This document shows positions 19,585 to 27,925 of a stretch of 64,000 bases of DNA, one piece after another. Under the pieces are notes generated by a model. It made no database searches, was not told the DNA's origin, and was given only the letters and a program-made list of their open reading frames with translations. A program made the translations under genes and the position numbers. Positions within the stretch are counted from its first letter, which is position 1. Each line of letters opens with the position of its first letter. Source of the stretch: Streptomyces sp. MMG1533. GTDB taxonomy: Bacteria > Actinomycetota > Actinomycetes > Streptomycetales > Streptomycetaceae. Location: NCBI RefSeq assembly GCF_001279775.1, contig NZ_LGDG01000200.1, positions 1 to 64,000 of the forward strand. The letters run 5' to 3'.

Positions 19585-20364
19585 GTGCAGCGCATCCGAC
19601 TGCGCTACACCAAGCGCGGCCGCCTCCGGTTCACCAGCCACCGTGACTTCCAGCGCGCCTTCGAGCGTGCGTTGCGCCGTGCCGAGGTGCCGATGGCGTA
19701 CTCGGCGGGGTTCACACCGCATCCGAAGGTGTCGTACGCCAATGCCGCACCCACCGGCACGGGCAGTGAGGCGGAATACCTGGAGATCGCCCTCACACAG
19801 ACGCGTGACCCGGAGAAGCTCAGGCTGCTGCTCGACGAGTCGCTGCCCGCCGGGCTCGACGTCATCGACGCGGTCGAGGCCCGGACCTCCGGGCTCGCCG
19901 ACCGGCTCACCGCTTCCGTCTGGGAGCTGCGGCTGGACGGCGTGGACCCGGCCGACGCCGAACGCGCGGTCGCGGTCTTCAAAACCGCCGAGTCCGTCGA
20001 GGTCCAGCGCAAGACCAAAAACGGCGTACGGACCTTCGACGCTCGCCCGGCGGTCGCGCACCTTGAAACGCACGGTCCACAGGCTGATAGGCCGACCGAC
20101 CAGCCCTGTGCGATACTGCGGCTGGTTGTTCGGCACGTGACGCCTGCCGTTCGACCCGACGACGTCCTGTCCGGTCTCCGCGCCGTGGCCGACCTGGCGC
20201 CGCCGGTCCCCGCAGCGGTGACCAGGCTGGCGCAGGGGCTGTTCGATGAGGAGACCGGCACGGTGACCGACCCGCTCGCGCCCGACCGCGAGGCAGCGGC
20301 GGCCCTCTCGACGGCCGCTTTGGCTGCCGCCGCGACGGCGCCGGTGCCGGAAGGTTCCGCGTAG
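19585..20364 (+). CDS. DUF2344 / TIGR03936 radical-SAM-associated protein
   Basis: A 259-residue protein of the DUF2344 family (conserved start RIRLRYTKRGRLRFTSHRD, then GFTPHPKVSYA). Members are found fused to, or encoded near, TIGR03960 radical SAM proteins; such a gene lies 3.7 kb upstream here, so a shared modification pathway is likely though unproven. GTG 19585 is the conventional start, but translation may begin at a CTG at 19543: it has GAAGGA at 19527-19532 at good distance and would add Gly-Lys-Arg-Gln-Pro-Glu-Gly-Pro-Pro-Pro, which I recall in streptomycete homologues. The C-terminal third is Ala-rich. Confidence 0.85.
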   Translation: MQRIRLRYTKRGRLRFTSHRDFQRAFERALRRAEVPMAYSAGFTPHPKVSYANAAPTGTGSEAEYLEIALTQTRDPEKLRLLLDESLPAGLDVIDAVEARTSGLADRLTASVWELRLDGVDPADAERAVAVFKTAESVEVQRKTKNGVRTFDARPAVAHLETHGPQADRPTDQPCAILRLVVRHVTPAVRPDDVLSGLRAVADLAPPVPAAVTRLAQGLFDEETGTVTDPLAPDREAAAALSTAALAAAATAPVPEGSA

Positions 20365-20611
20365 GGACGTACGTCGTAAGCGCCGCCCTTGTACTCGGGA
20401 GCCACCTGGGTCGGGCAGCGCACCGACCAGAAGACTTTCGCCAGGCCGTACGCATTCGGTGTACGGAACCGGCGAGACAGGACACAGAGAGCTCCCGTGC
20501 GGCGCCCGCGCCCCGGACGGCGGCACCGCGCAACGCGCGAGCCGCGGACGTCACCGGCATCATCGCCGGACCAGGCGCGGCGCCCGGGAGCCTGACGGGA
20601 GAAATGCCCGC
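20365..20611 (+). other. Long untranslated region ahead of rne
   Basis: 247 nt with no supported gene. It holds a small hairpin, CCGTAC (20446-20451) / GTACGG (20461-20466), and a very GC-rich, strongly structured stretch at about 20495-20590. RNase E in E. coli controls its own mRNA through a structured 5' leader; a similar role here is only a hypothesis. No clear promoter could be picked out. Confidence 0.35.
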
Positions 20612-23600
20612 ATGCTCGAACCGACCGAACCCACCGAGGGTTCCGAACCCAACACTCCCAGCGACACCCTGCCGCCGCGTCGTCGGCGCCGTGCCGCGTC
20701 ACGCCCGGCGGGTCCGCCGGTCGCCTCGTCCGAGGCTCCGGAGGAGACCGTCGCGGCCGTCGTACCGGCCGCGGAGGCCGAGGACCTCGTCACCGACGAG
20801 GAAGAACTCGCCGAGAGCACCGAGAGCACCGAGACGGTGGAGGCCGAGGCTGTCGAGAGCCCGGTTGCCGAGGAGGCCGCGCCCGCGCCTCGTGCGCGTC
20901 GGCGTGCCACGCGTCGGGTGTCCGCGCCCGCCGGGGCTTCTGCCGCCGTCGAGGCCGCCGAGACCGTCGTACCGGTGAGCGCTGCCGGTGCGCAGGAGGC
21001 CGAGGCTGTCGAGAGCCCGGTTGCCGAGGAGGCCGCGCCCGCGCCTCGTGCGCGTCGGCGTGCCACGCGTCGGGTGTCCGCGCCCGCCGGGGCGCCGGAA
21101 TCCGGTGAGGCTGCCGAGGCGGCCGAGGTCGTCGTGCCCGCGGCTGCCGAGAGCGCCGCCGTCGAGGACGTCGAGGCTCCGGCCGAGGCACCCGCCGGGC
21201 GCACCACGCGTCGCCGCGCCACTCGCCGCGCCTCCGCGCCCGCCGGGGCGCCGAAGGCGGACGATGCCGCCGAGACGCTGGAGGCCGCGCAGGCCGTCGA
21301 GACGGCCGAGGCCGTCGCCGAGGCGGTGGACCTCCCCACCGACATCGACACCGACACCGCGGCCGAGGACGCCGCTCCGCGTCGTACACGTCGGCGTGCC
21401 ACACGCCGGGTGACCGCGCCCGCCGGTACCGACTCAGAGTCGGCCGAGGAGGCCGTGGTGACGAGCACTCCCCAGCCCGAGGCTCCCGCCGCCGTCGAGA
21501 GCGAGCGAGCCGAAGCACCCCAGGAGCCCGAGGACGCCTCCCCGCGTCGGCGTCGCCGGGTCGCCCGCAAGGCCGCCACCGGCTTTGCCGCGCCCGCGCA
21601 GCCGGCCGGCGGAGAGGACGACGAGGCTCCGCGTCGGCCGGCCCGGCCCGCCGTCGCCGTGTTCCAGGCGCCCGTCTTCACCGAGCCCCAGTTCCAGACG
21701 CCGCAGCGGGCCGCTGCCGCCGCGGCCGCCGAAGCCGAGGTCGAGGTCGAGCCGGAGCCCGCGCCCGAGGTGGTCGAGGAGACCGAGGAGACCTCCGAGG
21801 AGCAGGGCGGCCGGCGTCGGCGCCGCCGCCGGGGCTCCGCCCCCGCGCAGGAGGCCGAGGGTCAGGCCCCGCAGGCCGCCGCCGAGACCGCCGTGGAGGA
21901 GGAGTCGGAGGAGGCAGAGGAGGCCGAGGACTCCGCCGAGGGTGACGAGAGCGAGGACACCGGTTCGCGTCGGCGCCGCCGTCGCGGCGGCCGTCGCCGT
22001 CGCCGGGGCGAGTCCGCCGACTCCGAGTCGGGCGAGGGCCAGGACTCCGACGGTGACGAGCTCGCCGACGAGCGGGCCGCGCAGGACGCCGAGGACACCG
22101 AGCAGACCGAGGAAGACGCGGAAGACGCGGAAGACGCGGACGACCGCGAGGGCGGCTCCGGTTCCAGCAGCAGCCGTCGCCGTCGGCGTCGTCGCCGGCG
22201 TGCCGGTGACACGTCCACCGAGGCCGAGCCCGGTGACGGCGACCCCGAGCGCACCGTCGTCAAGGTCCGCGAGCCGCGCAAGCCCGCCGAGCCGTCCGAC
22301 GAGGTGCAGTCCATCAAGGGCTCGACCCGCCTGGAGGCCAAGAAGCAGCGCCGCCGGGAAGGCCGTGAGCAGGGCCGCCGACGCGTTCCGATCATCACCG
22401 AGGCCGAGTTCCTGGCCCGGCGCGAGGCCGTCGAGCGCGTGATGATCGTCCGCCAGTACGGCGACCGTACGCAGATCGGCGTCCTGGAGGACGGCGTGCT
22501 CGTCGAGCACTACGTCAACAAGGAGCAGTCGACCTCGTACGTCGGCAACGTCTACCTCGGCAAGGTGCAGAACGTGCTGCCGTCGATGGAGGCCGCCTTC
22601 ATCGACATCGGCAAGGGCCGCAACGCGGTGCTGTACGCCGGTGAGGTCAACTTCGAGGCGCTGGGCATGGGCAACGGCCCGCGGCGCATCGAGAGCGCGC
22701 TGAAGTCCGGTCAGTCCGTGCTCGTCCAGGTGACGAAGGACCCGATCGGGCACAAGGGCGCACGGCTGACCAGCCAGGTGTCGCTGCCCGGCCGTTACCT
22801 CGTGTACGTGCCCGAGGGCTCGATGACCGGCATCAGCCGCAAGCTGCCCGACACCGAGCGGGCCCGGCTGAAGACCATCCTCAAGAAGATCGTCCCCGAG
22901 GACGCGGGCGTGATCGTGCGCACTGCCGCCGAGGGCGCGAGCGAGGACGAGCTGCGCCGGGACGTCGAGCGGCTGCAGGGGCAGTGGGAGGACATCCAGA
23001 AGAAGTCGAAGAACGGCGGCAGCTCGAACGCGCCGACGCTGCTCTACGGCGAGCCGGACATGACCGTCCGTGTCGTCCGCGACATCTTCAACGAGGACTT
23101 CACCAAGGTCGTCGTGAGCGGTGACGACGCGTGGGACACCATCCACGGGTACGTCTCGCACGTCGCACCCGACCTGGCGGAGCGGCTGCAGAGGTGGACC
23201 TCCGAGGTCGACGTCTTCGCCACGTACCGGATCGACGAGCAGCTCGCCAAGGCGCTGGACCGCAAGGTCTGGCTGCCGAGCGGCGGTTCGCTGGTGATCG
23301 ACCGGACCGAGGCGATGGTCGTCGTCGACGTCAACACCGGCAAGTTCACCGGCCAGGGCGGCAACCTCGAGGAGACGGTCACCAGGAACAACCTGGAGGC
23401 GGCCGAGGAGATCGTGCGTCAGCTCAGGCTGCGCGACCTCGGCGGCATCATCGTCATCGACTTCATCGACATGGTGCTGGAGTCCAACCGGGACCTGGTG
23501 CTGCGGCGCCTGCTGGAGTGCCTGGGCCGTGACCGTACGAAGCACCAGGTCGCCGAGGTGACCTCGCTGGGGCTCGTGCAGATGACCCGCAAGCGGGTCG

Positions 23601-24658
23601 GCCAGGGGCTGCTGGAGTCGTTCTCCGAGACCTGCGTCCACTGCAACGGCCGTGGCGTCATCGTCCACATGGAGCAGCCGACCTCCGCCGGAGGCGGCGG
23701 CAAGCGCCGCAAGCGCGGGCGCGGCGGTGACGGGCACACGCACGAGCACGAGGCGGCCGTGGAGATCGCCGAGGCCCCGGAGGAGACCGAGGCCGAAGTG
23801 GCCGCCGAGGTCGCCGAGCCCGTGGCGCCGGCCGAGCCGGAGTTCGAGCCGGACGAGGAGCTGTACAGCAGCGTCGCCGAGGCGGAGGCCGCGGCCGGTC
23901 GTGGCCGTTCGCGGCGTCGGTCGGGCCGGCGGGCGTCGGCTCCGGCGGGCGCGCCGAAGCGGGACGACAGGCGTGCTGAGCAGAGGGCCGAGGCCGAGGC
24001 CCCCACGGCTCAGGACGTCACGGCCGAGGAAGAGGTCGAGCGTCCGGTGCAGCCGGAGGAGGCCGCCGTCGCGCAGGCCGAGCCCGTCGCCGCCGAGGAC
24101 CCGGTCGTCGAGGTTCCGGTCGCGGAGCCGGTCGCCGAGGAGGCCGCGCCCAAGGGCCGTGGCCGTCGCCGGGCGACCCGCAAGGTGTCCGCGCCGGCCG
24201 GTTCGCCCGAGGGTGCCGAGGCGGCGGTGGTGACGGTCGCCGAGACCGCGCCCACGGCCGAGCCGCAGGCCGAGGAGGCTCCGGCGCCGGTCGCCGAGGC
24301 ATCCGCCGAGAGCGCCGCCCCGGCCCGTCCGAGGCGCCGTGCCGTGCGCAAGGCCACCGCGCCCACCGCGTCGGAGGAGGCGGCCGTCGTGGTCGTCCCG
24401 GCGGCCGCGGAGGAGGCGGTGGAGGCGCCGGCCGAGGCCGAGGCCGAGGAAGCGGCTCCGGCCAAGAAGACGGCCCGTAAGACGGCCAAGAAGGCCACGG
24501 CGAAGAAGGCCGCCACCAAGAAGACGGTGGCCAAGAAGACGGCTGCGAAGAAGACCGCCGCGAAGAAGACGACGGCCAAGAAGGCGGCGTCGAAGAAGAC
24601 GGCGGCGGCCGAGCAGCAGTCGCTCCGGTCCGTTTCGGCCCCTGCCGACGAGGCCTGA
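20612..24658 (+). CDS. rne: Ribonuclease E/G family endoribonuclease with long disordered arms
   Basis: Endonuclease for mRNA turnover and rRNA/tRNA maturation. Of 1348 residues only about 605-1040 form the conserved core: S1 domain beginning IVRQYGDRTQIGVLEDG, catalytic Mg-binding aspartates D906 (VVDVNTGKF) and D953 (IDFIDM), and the Zn-link cysteines C1008-x2-C1011 (CVHCNGRG). The N-terminal ~600 residues are Ala/Glu/Pro-rich with Arg clusters; the C-terminal ~300 are similar and end in a Lys/Ala/Thr histone-H1-like tail of KKTAAKK repeats. A basic motif RRRATRRVSAPAGA recurs in both arms. This placing of the core between two arms is the streptomycete layout. ATG 20612 follows GGGAGAA by 8 nt. 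A 99-bp exact duplication lies in the N-terminal arm. Confidence 0.94.
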   Translation: MLEPTEPTEGSEPNTPSDTLPPRRRRRAASRPAGPPVASSEAPEETVAAVVPAAEAEDLVTDEEELAESTESTETVEAEAVESPVAEEAAPAPRARRRATRRVSAPAGASAAVEAAETVVPVSAAGAQEAEAVESPVAEEAAPAPRARRRATRRVSAPAGAPESGEAAEAAEVVVPAAAESAAVEDVEAPAEAPAGRTTRRRATRRASAPAGAPKADDAAETLEAAQAVETAEAVAEAVDLPTDIDTDTAAEDAAPRRTRRRATRRVTAPAGTDSESAEEAVVTSTPQPEAPAAVESERAEAPQEPEDASPRRRRRVARKAATGFAAPAQPAGGEDDEAPRRPARPAVAVFQAPVFTEPQFQTPQRAAAAAAAEAEVEVEPEPAPEVVEETEETSEEQGGRRRRRRRGSAPAQEAEGQAPQAAAETAVEEESEEAEEAEDSAEGDESEDTGSRRRRRRGGRRRRRGESADSESGEGQDSDGDELADERAAQDAEDTEQTEEDAEDAEDADDREGGSGSSSSRRRRRRRRRAGDTSTEAEPGDGDPERTVVKVREPRKPAEPSDEVQSIKGSTRLEAKKQRRREGREQGRRRVPIITEAEFLARREAVERVMIVRQYGDRTQIGVLEDGVLVEHYVNKEQSTSYVGNVYLGKVQNVLPSMEAAFIDIGKGRNAVLYAGEVNFEALGMGNGPRRIESALKSGQSVLVQVTKDPIGHKGARLTSQVSLPGRYLVYVPEGSMTGISRKLPDTERARLKTILKKIVPEDAGVIVRTAAEGASEDELRRDVERLQGQWEDIQKKSKNGGSSNAPTLLYGEPDMTVRVVRDIFNEDFTKVVVSGDDAWDTIHGYVSHVAPDLAERLQRWTSEVDVFATYRIDEQLAKALDRKVWLPSGGSLVIDRTEAMVVVDVNTGKFTGQGGNLEETVTRNNLEAAEEIVRQLRLRDLGGIIVIDFIDMVLESNRDLVLRRLLECLGRDRTKHQVAEVTSLGLVQMTRKRVGQGLLESFSETCVHCNGRGVIVHMEQPTSAGGGGKRRKRGRGGDGHTHEHEAAVEIAEAPEETEAEVAAEVAEPVAPAEPEFEPDEELYSSVAEAEAAAGRGRSRRRSGRRASAPAGAPKRDDRRAEQRAEAEAPTAQDVTAEEEVERPVQPEEAAVAQAEPVAAEDPVVEVPVAEPVAEEAAPKGRGRRRATRKVSAPAGSPEGAEAAVVTVAETAPTAEPQAEEAPAPVAEASAESAAPARPRRRAVRKATAPTASEEAAVVVVPAAAEEAVEAPAEAEAEEAAPAKKTARKTAKKATAKKAATKKTVAKKTAAKKTAAKKTTAKKAASKKTAAAEQQSLRSVSAPADEA
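20839..21093 (+). repeat. Exact 99-bp direct repeat inside rne
   Basis: Positions 20839-20937 and 20995-21093 are identical, 156 bp apart (52 codons), so the duplication is in frame. Each copy encodes one acidic segment plus one copy of the Arg-rich motif ending SAPAG. Exact identity in a fast-evolving disordered region points to recent duplication or gene conversion. Confidence 0.9.
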
Positions 24659-24679
24659 CCTTCCCGTACGAAGAACGTG

Positions 24680-24720
24680 ATCCGCCCTCAGGTCCGCCCG
24701 ACCGGGGGCGGATTGCGTTT
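24680..24720 (+). terminator. Terminator of rne
   Basis: ATCCGCCC (24680-24687) pairs with GGGCGGAT (24706-24713) around an 18-nt loop and is followed by TGCGTTTT. It begins 22 nt after the rne stop and separates rne from the rml genes. Confidence 0.75.
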
Positions 24721-24789
24721 TCCGGGCCCCGAGCCGGGACACGGTCGAGCGTGTGAACGAAAGGTGAATCAATGGTCCACCGGCAAGGT

Positions 24790-24795
24790 TATGAT
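24790..24795 (+). promoter_or_regulatory. Candidate -10 element for the rml operon
   Basis: TATGAT matches the vegetative -10 consensus well, 78 nt before the rmlA start, in a locally AT-richer stretch. The -35 region (around AATCAA, 24767-24772) is poor. Low confidence. Confidence 0.3.
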
Positions 24796-24855
24796 GTGAG
24801 CCGAGATTGACGCTAAAGTCAGACAAATTGGGATTCTAATTCCCGCGTGTGCACA

Positions 24856-24872
24856 GTATTGGGGCGCAATAC
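24856..24872 (+). promoter_or_regulatory. Hairpin abutting the rmlA start codon
   Basis: GTATTG (24856-24861) and CAATAC (24867-24872) form a perfect 6-bp stem whose loop (GGGCG) holds the only purine-rich ribosome-site-like sequence; the GTG start of rmlA follows immediately at 24873. Such a structure could limit initiation on the first gene of the rhamnose operon. Confidence 0.4.
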
Positions 24873-25940
24873 GTGAAGGCTCTCGTGCTCTCCGGGGGAG
24901 CGGGCACCCGCCTCCGCCCGATCACCCACACCTCGGCCAAACAGCTGGTGCCGGTCGCCAACAAGCCTGTGCTCTTCTACGGCCTGGAAGCGATCGCCGA
25001 AGCCGGAATCACCGAGGTCGGCATCGTTGTCGGCGACACCGCGGACGAGATCCGCGAGGCGGTGGGCGACGGCTCCCGGTTCGGAACCAAGGTCACCTAC
25101 ATCCCGCAGGAAGCGCCGCTGGGGCTCGCCCATGCGGTGCTCATCGCCCAGGACTTCCTCGGGGACGACGACTTCGTCATGTACCTCGGTGACAACTTCA
25201 TCGTCGGTGGCATCACCGGTCTGGTGGAGGAGTTCCGGACCGAGCGGCCCGACGCGCAGATCCTGCTGACCAAGGTGCCCAACCCCACCTCCTTCGGTGT
25301 CGCCGAACTCGACGGCGACGGCCGGGTGGTGGGCCTGGAGGAGAAGCCGAAGGAGCCGAAGAGCGACCTGGCACTCGTCGGCGTCTACCTGTTCACCCCG
25401 GCCGTACACGAGGCCGTCCGCTCCATCGAGCCCTCCTGGCGCGGCGAGTTGGAGATCACGCACGCCATCCAGTGGCTGATCGACGAGAAGCGTGACGTCC
25501 GCTCCACCACGATCTCCGGCTACTGGAAGGACACCGGCAACGTCACCGACATGCTGGAGGTCAACCGGTCCGTCCTGGAGACCGTGGAGCCGGTGAACGC
25601 GGGCACGGTGGACGAGAGCAGCGAGATCATCGGCCGGGTGCGCATCGAGGCGGGTGCCACGGTCAGTGGCAGCCGGATCGTCGGACCTGCCATCATCGGT
25701 GCCGGCACGGTGGTCAACGACGCGTACGTCGGCCCGTTCACCTCGGTCTCCGAGGACTGCCGGATCGAGGACAGCGAGATCGAGTACTCCATCGTGCTGC
25801 GCGGCTCCTCCGTGACCGGCGTGCGCCGGGTGGAGGCCTCGCTGATCGGGCGTGACGTCGAGGTCACGCCGGCTCCCCGCAACCCTTCGGCCCACCGGCT
25901 CGTGCTCGGTGATCACAGCAAGGTGCAGATCTCTTCATGA
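24873..25940 (+). CDS. rmlA: Glucose-1-phosphate thymidylyltransferase (long form)
   Basis: Makes dTDP-glucose from glucose-1-phosphate and dTTP, first step to dTDP-rhamnose. The 355-residue protein has the nucleotide-binding signature GGAGTRLRP (residues 8-16) and a Rossmann-like domain to about 240. A C-terminal left-handed beta-helix (repeats such as GRVRIEAGATVSGSRIVGPA) makes it the longer StrD-like form usual in actinomycetes, rather than the ~290-residue RmlA. GTG 24873 gives the family N-terminus MKALVLSGG; no proper ribosome site except a hairpin-loop GGGG. The rmlB start overlaps its stop (ATGA), so the genes are translationally coupled. Confidence 0.93.
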   Translation: MKALVLSGGAGTRLRPITHTSAKQLVPVANKPVLFYGLEAIAEAGITEVGIVVGDTADEIREAVGDGSRFGTKVTYIPQEAPLGLAHAVLIAQDFLGDDDFVMYLGDNFIVGGITGLVEEFRTERPDAQILLTKVPNPTSFGVAELDGDGRVVGLEEKPKEPKSDLALVGVYLFTPAVHEAVRSIEPSWRGELEITHAIQWLIDEKRDVRSTTISGYWKDTGNVTDMLEVNRSVLETVEPVNAGTVDESSEIIGRVRIEAGATVSGSRIVGPAIIGAGTVVNDAYVGPFTSVSEDCRIEDSEIEYSIVLRGSSVTGVRRVEASLIGRDVEVTPAPRNPSAHRLVLGDHSKVQISS

Positions 25941-26950
25941 CGGCCCCTTCGTCCTCTCCCACCCACCCGACCCGGATCCTGGTGACCGGCGGCGCGGGGT
26001 TCATCGGCTCGCACTACGTCCGTACGCTGCTCGGCCCGCAGGGGCCCGGTGATGTCGCGATCACCGTGCTGGACAAGCTGACGTACGCGGGCAATCCGGC
26101 CAACCTCGACGAGGTGCGCGCGCACCCCGGATTCGCCTTCGTGCAGGGCGACATCTGCGACCCCGAGCTGGTCGGCAAGCTGATGGCCGAGCACGACGAG
26201 GTCGTGCACTTCGCCGCAGAGTCGCACGTCGACCGTTCCATCGACGGCGGCGCGGAGTTCGTCCGTACGAACGTGGTCGGCACGCACACGCTCATCGACG
26301 CGGCGCACCGGGCCGGCATCAAGACCTTCGTGCACATCTCCACCGACGAGGTCTACGGCTCGATCGACGAGGGCTCCTGGCCGGAGACCCACCCGCTGGA
26401 GCCCAACTCGCCCTACTCCTCGGCGAAGGCGTCCAGCGACCTGATCGCGCTGTCCTACCACCGCACCCATGGTCTGGACGTCCGCGTCACCCGCTGCTCC
26501 AACAACTACGGGCACCACCACTTCCCCGAGAAGGTCATCCCGCTCTTCGTCACCAACCTCCTCGACGGCAAGAAGGTCCCGCTGTACGGCGACGGCGGCA
26601 ACGTCCGCGACTGGCTGCACATCGACGACCACGTCCAGGGCATCGACCTGGTCCGCACCAAGGGCCGCGCGGGCGAGGTCTACAACATCGGCGGCGGCAC
26701 CGAGCTCTCGAACAAGGAGCTCACCGGGCTGCTGCTCGAGGCGTGCGGCGCCGACTGGGAGACCAGCGTCGAGTACGTCGAGGACCGCAAGGGCCACGAC
26801 CGCCGCTACTCCGTCGACTGCACGAAGATCCGCGAGGAGCTCGGTTACGAGCCCCGCAAGAGCTTCGAGCAGGGCCTGGCGGAGACGGTCCGGTGGTACC
26901 GCGAGAACCGGGCCTGGTGGGAGCCGCTGAAGGAGCGGGCGGCGCTGTGA
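25937..26950 (+). CDS. rmlB: dTDP-glucose 4,6-dehydratase
   Basis: NAD-dependent short-chain dehydrogenase-type enzyme converting dTDP-glucose to dTDP-4-keto-6-deoxyglucose. The 337-residue protein has the NAD loop TGGAGFIG at 17-24, HFAAESHVDRS, the catalytic STDEVYG and YSSAK motifs, and RCSNNYGHHHFPEK, all diagnostic of RmlB. It overlaps rmlA by ATGA and rmlD by GTGA, making a tight rmlABD unit. The product feeds rmlC (31815) and rmlD. Confidence 0.96.
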   Translation: MTAPSSSPTHPTRILVTGGAGFIGSHYVRTLLGPQGPGDVAITVLDKLTYAGNPANLDEVRAHPGFAFVQGDICDPELVGKLMAEHDEVVHFAAESHVDRSIDGGAEFVRTNVVGTHTLIDAAHRAGIKTFVHISTDEVYGSIDEGSWPETHPLEPNSPYSSAKASSDLIALSYHRTHGLDVRVTRCSNNYGHHHFPEKVIPLFVTNLLDGKKVPLYGDGGNVRDWLHIDDHVQGIDLVRTKGRAGEVYNIGGGTELSNKELTGLLLEACGADWETSVEYVEDRKGHDRRYSVDCTKIREELGYEPRKSFEQGLAETVRWYRENRAWWEPLKERAAL

Positions 26951-27825
26951 CCGACAACCGGACCTGGTTGGTCACCGGCGCGGGCGGGATGCTCGCGCAG
27001 GACGTCCTCGCGCGGCTCGACGCCGCCGGGATCCCGGCCGTCGCGGCCACCCGCACCGACCTGGACATCACCGACCCGGCCTCGGTACGGGCGGCGCTGA
27101 CCGCACACCGTCCGGCCGTGGTCGTCAACTGCGCCGCCTGGACGGCCGTGGACGACGCCGAGGCCCGTGAGGACGAGGCGCTGCGGATCAACGGGGACGG
27201 CCCGCGCCACCTCGCCGAGGCGTGTGCGGAGACCGGGACCGTGCTCCTGCAGGTGTCCACGGACTACGTGTTCGCCGGCGACGCGGAGAAGCCGTACGCC
27301 GAGGACGCGCCCACCGCGCCGCGCAGCGCGTACGGCCGGACCAAGCTGGCGGGCGAGAAGGCGGTCCTCGCCGTGCTCCCGGAGACCGGCTACGTGGTGC
27401 GCACGGCCTGGCTGTACGGCGCGGGCGGCGGCAACTTCCTCCGTACGATGATCAAGCTCGAGGGCGTCAAGGACACCCTCGACGTGGTCGACGACCAGCG
27501 GGGCCAGCCCACCTGGACCGCCGACCTCGCCGACCGGCTGGTCAGCCTCGGACAGGGCGCCCTCGCGGGCACCGCACCTGCCGGTGTCTACCACGGCACC
27601 AGCGGCGGCGAGACGACGTGGTACGGCTTCACGCGGGCCATCTTCGAGCAGCTGGGCGCCGACCCCGAGCGGGTCCGCCCCACGACCAGTGAGGCCTTCG
27701 TACGGCCGGCGCCCCGTCCCGCGTACAGCGTGCTGGGGCACGACCGGTGGGCGGCGGCGGGCATCGAGCCGATCGGTGACTGGCGGGAGGCGCTCGGCCG
27801 GGCGTTCCCGTCGGTGCGGGGCTGA
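26947..27825 (+). CDS. rmlD: dTDP-4-dehydrorhamnose reductase
   Basis: Final NAD(P)H-dependent step to dTDP-L-rhamnose. The 292-residue protein shows the Rossmann loop TGAGGML near residue 10, NCAAWTAVDDAE, STDYVFAGD and the catalytic YGRTK. The start is GTG 26947, overlapping the rmlB stop as GTGA; the open frame extends far upstream inside rmlB but that part is a shadow. The 100-nt gap that follows precedes an FG-GAP protein gene. Confidence 0.95.
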   Translation: MTDNRTWLVTGAGGMLAQDVLARLDAAGIPAVAATRTDLDITDPASVRAALTAHRPAVVVNCAAWTAVDDAEAREDEALRINGDGPRHLAEACAETGTVLLQVSTDYVFAGDAEKPYAEDAPTAPRSAYGRTKLAGEKAVLAVLPETGYVVRTAWLYGAGGGNFLRTMIKLEGVKDTLDVVDDQRGQPTWTADLADRLVSLGQGALAGTAPAGVYHGTSGGETTWYGFTRAIFEQLGADPERVRPTTSEAFVRPAPRPAYSVLGHDRWAAAGIEPIGDWREALGRAFPSVRG

Positions 27826-27925
27826 CCGCCGGGGCAGAGGGGGTGCATAAGCCGTACAACCAATTTCCTTTCGGAGCAGTCTGGTTGGGCGACAGGCAAT
27901 CTCCAGTCCACCGGAAGGCCATTGG

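Noticed and set aside
20459..20611. RNase E start at 20459
   Set aside because: The extra residues lie in a structured leader without a ribosome site, whereas ATG 20612 has GGGAGAA at 8 nt.
20839..21093. Possible CRISPR-like or transposon repeat in rne
   Set aside because: Only two copies, in frame, encoding protein repeats; no short palindromic direct-repeat/spacer pattern anywhere in the window.
24807..24840. TTGACG ... TCTAAT as an rmlA promoter
   Set aside because: Spacing of 22 nt is too long for a vegetative promoter; TATGAT at 24790 is a better -10, though also weak.
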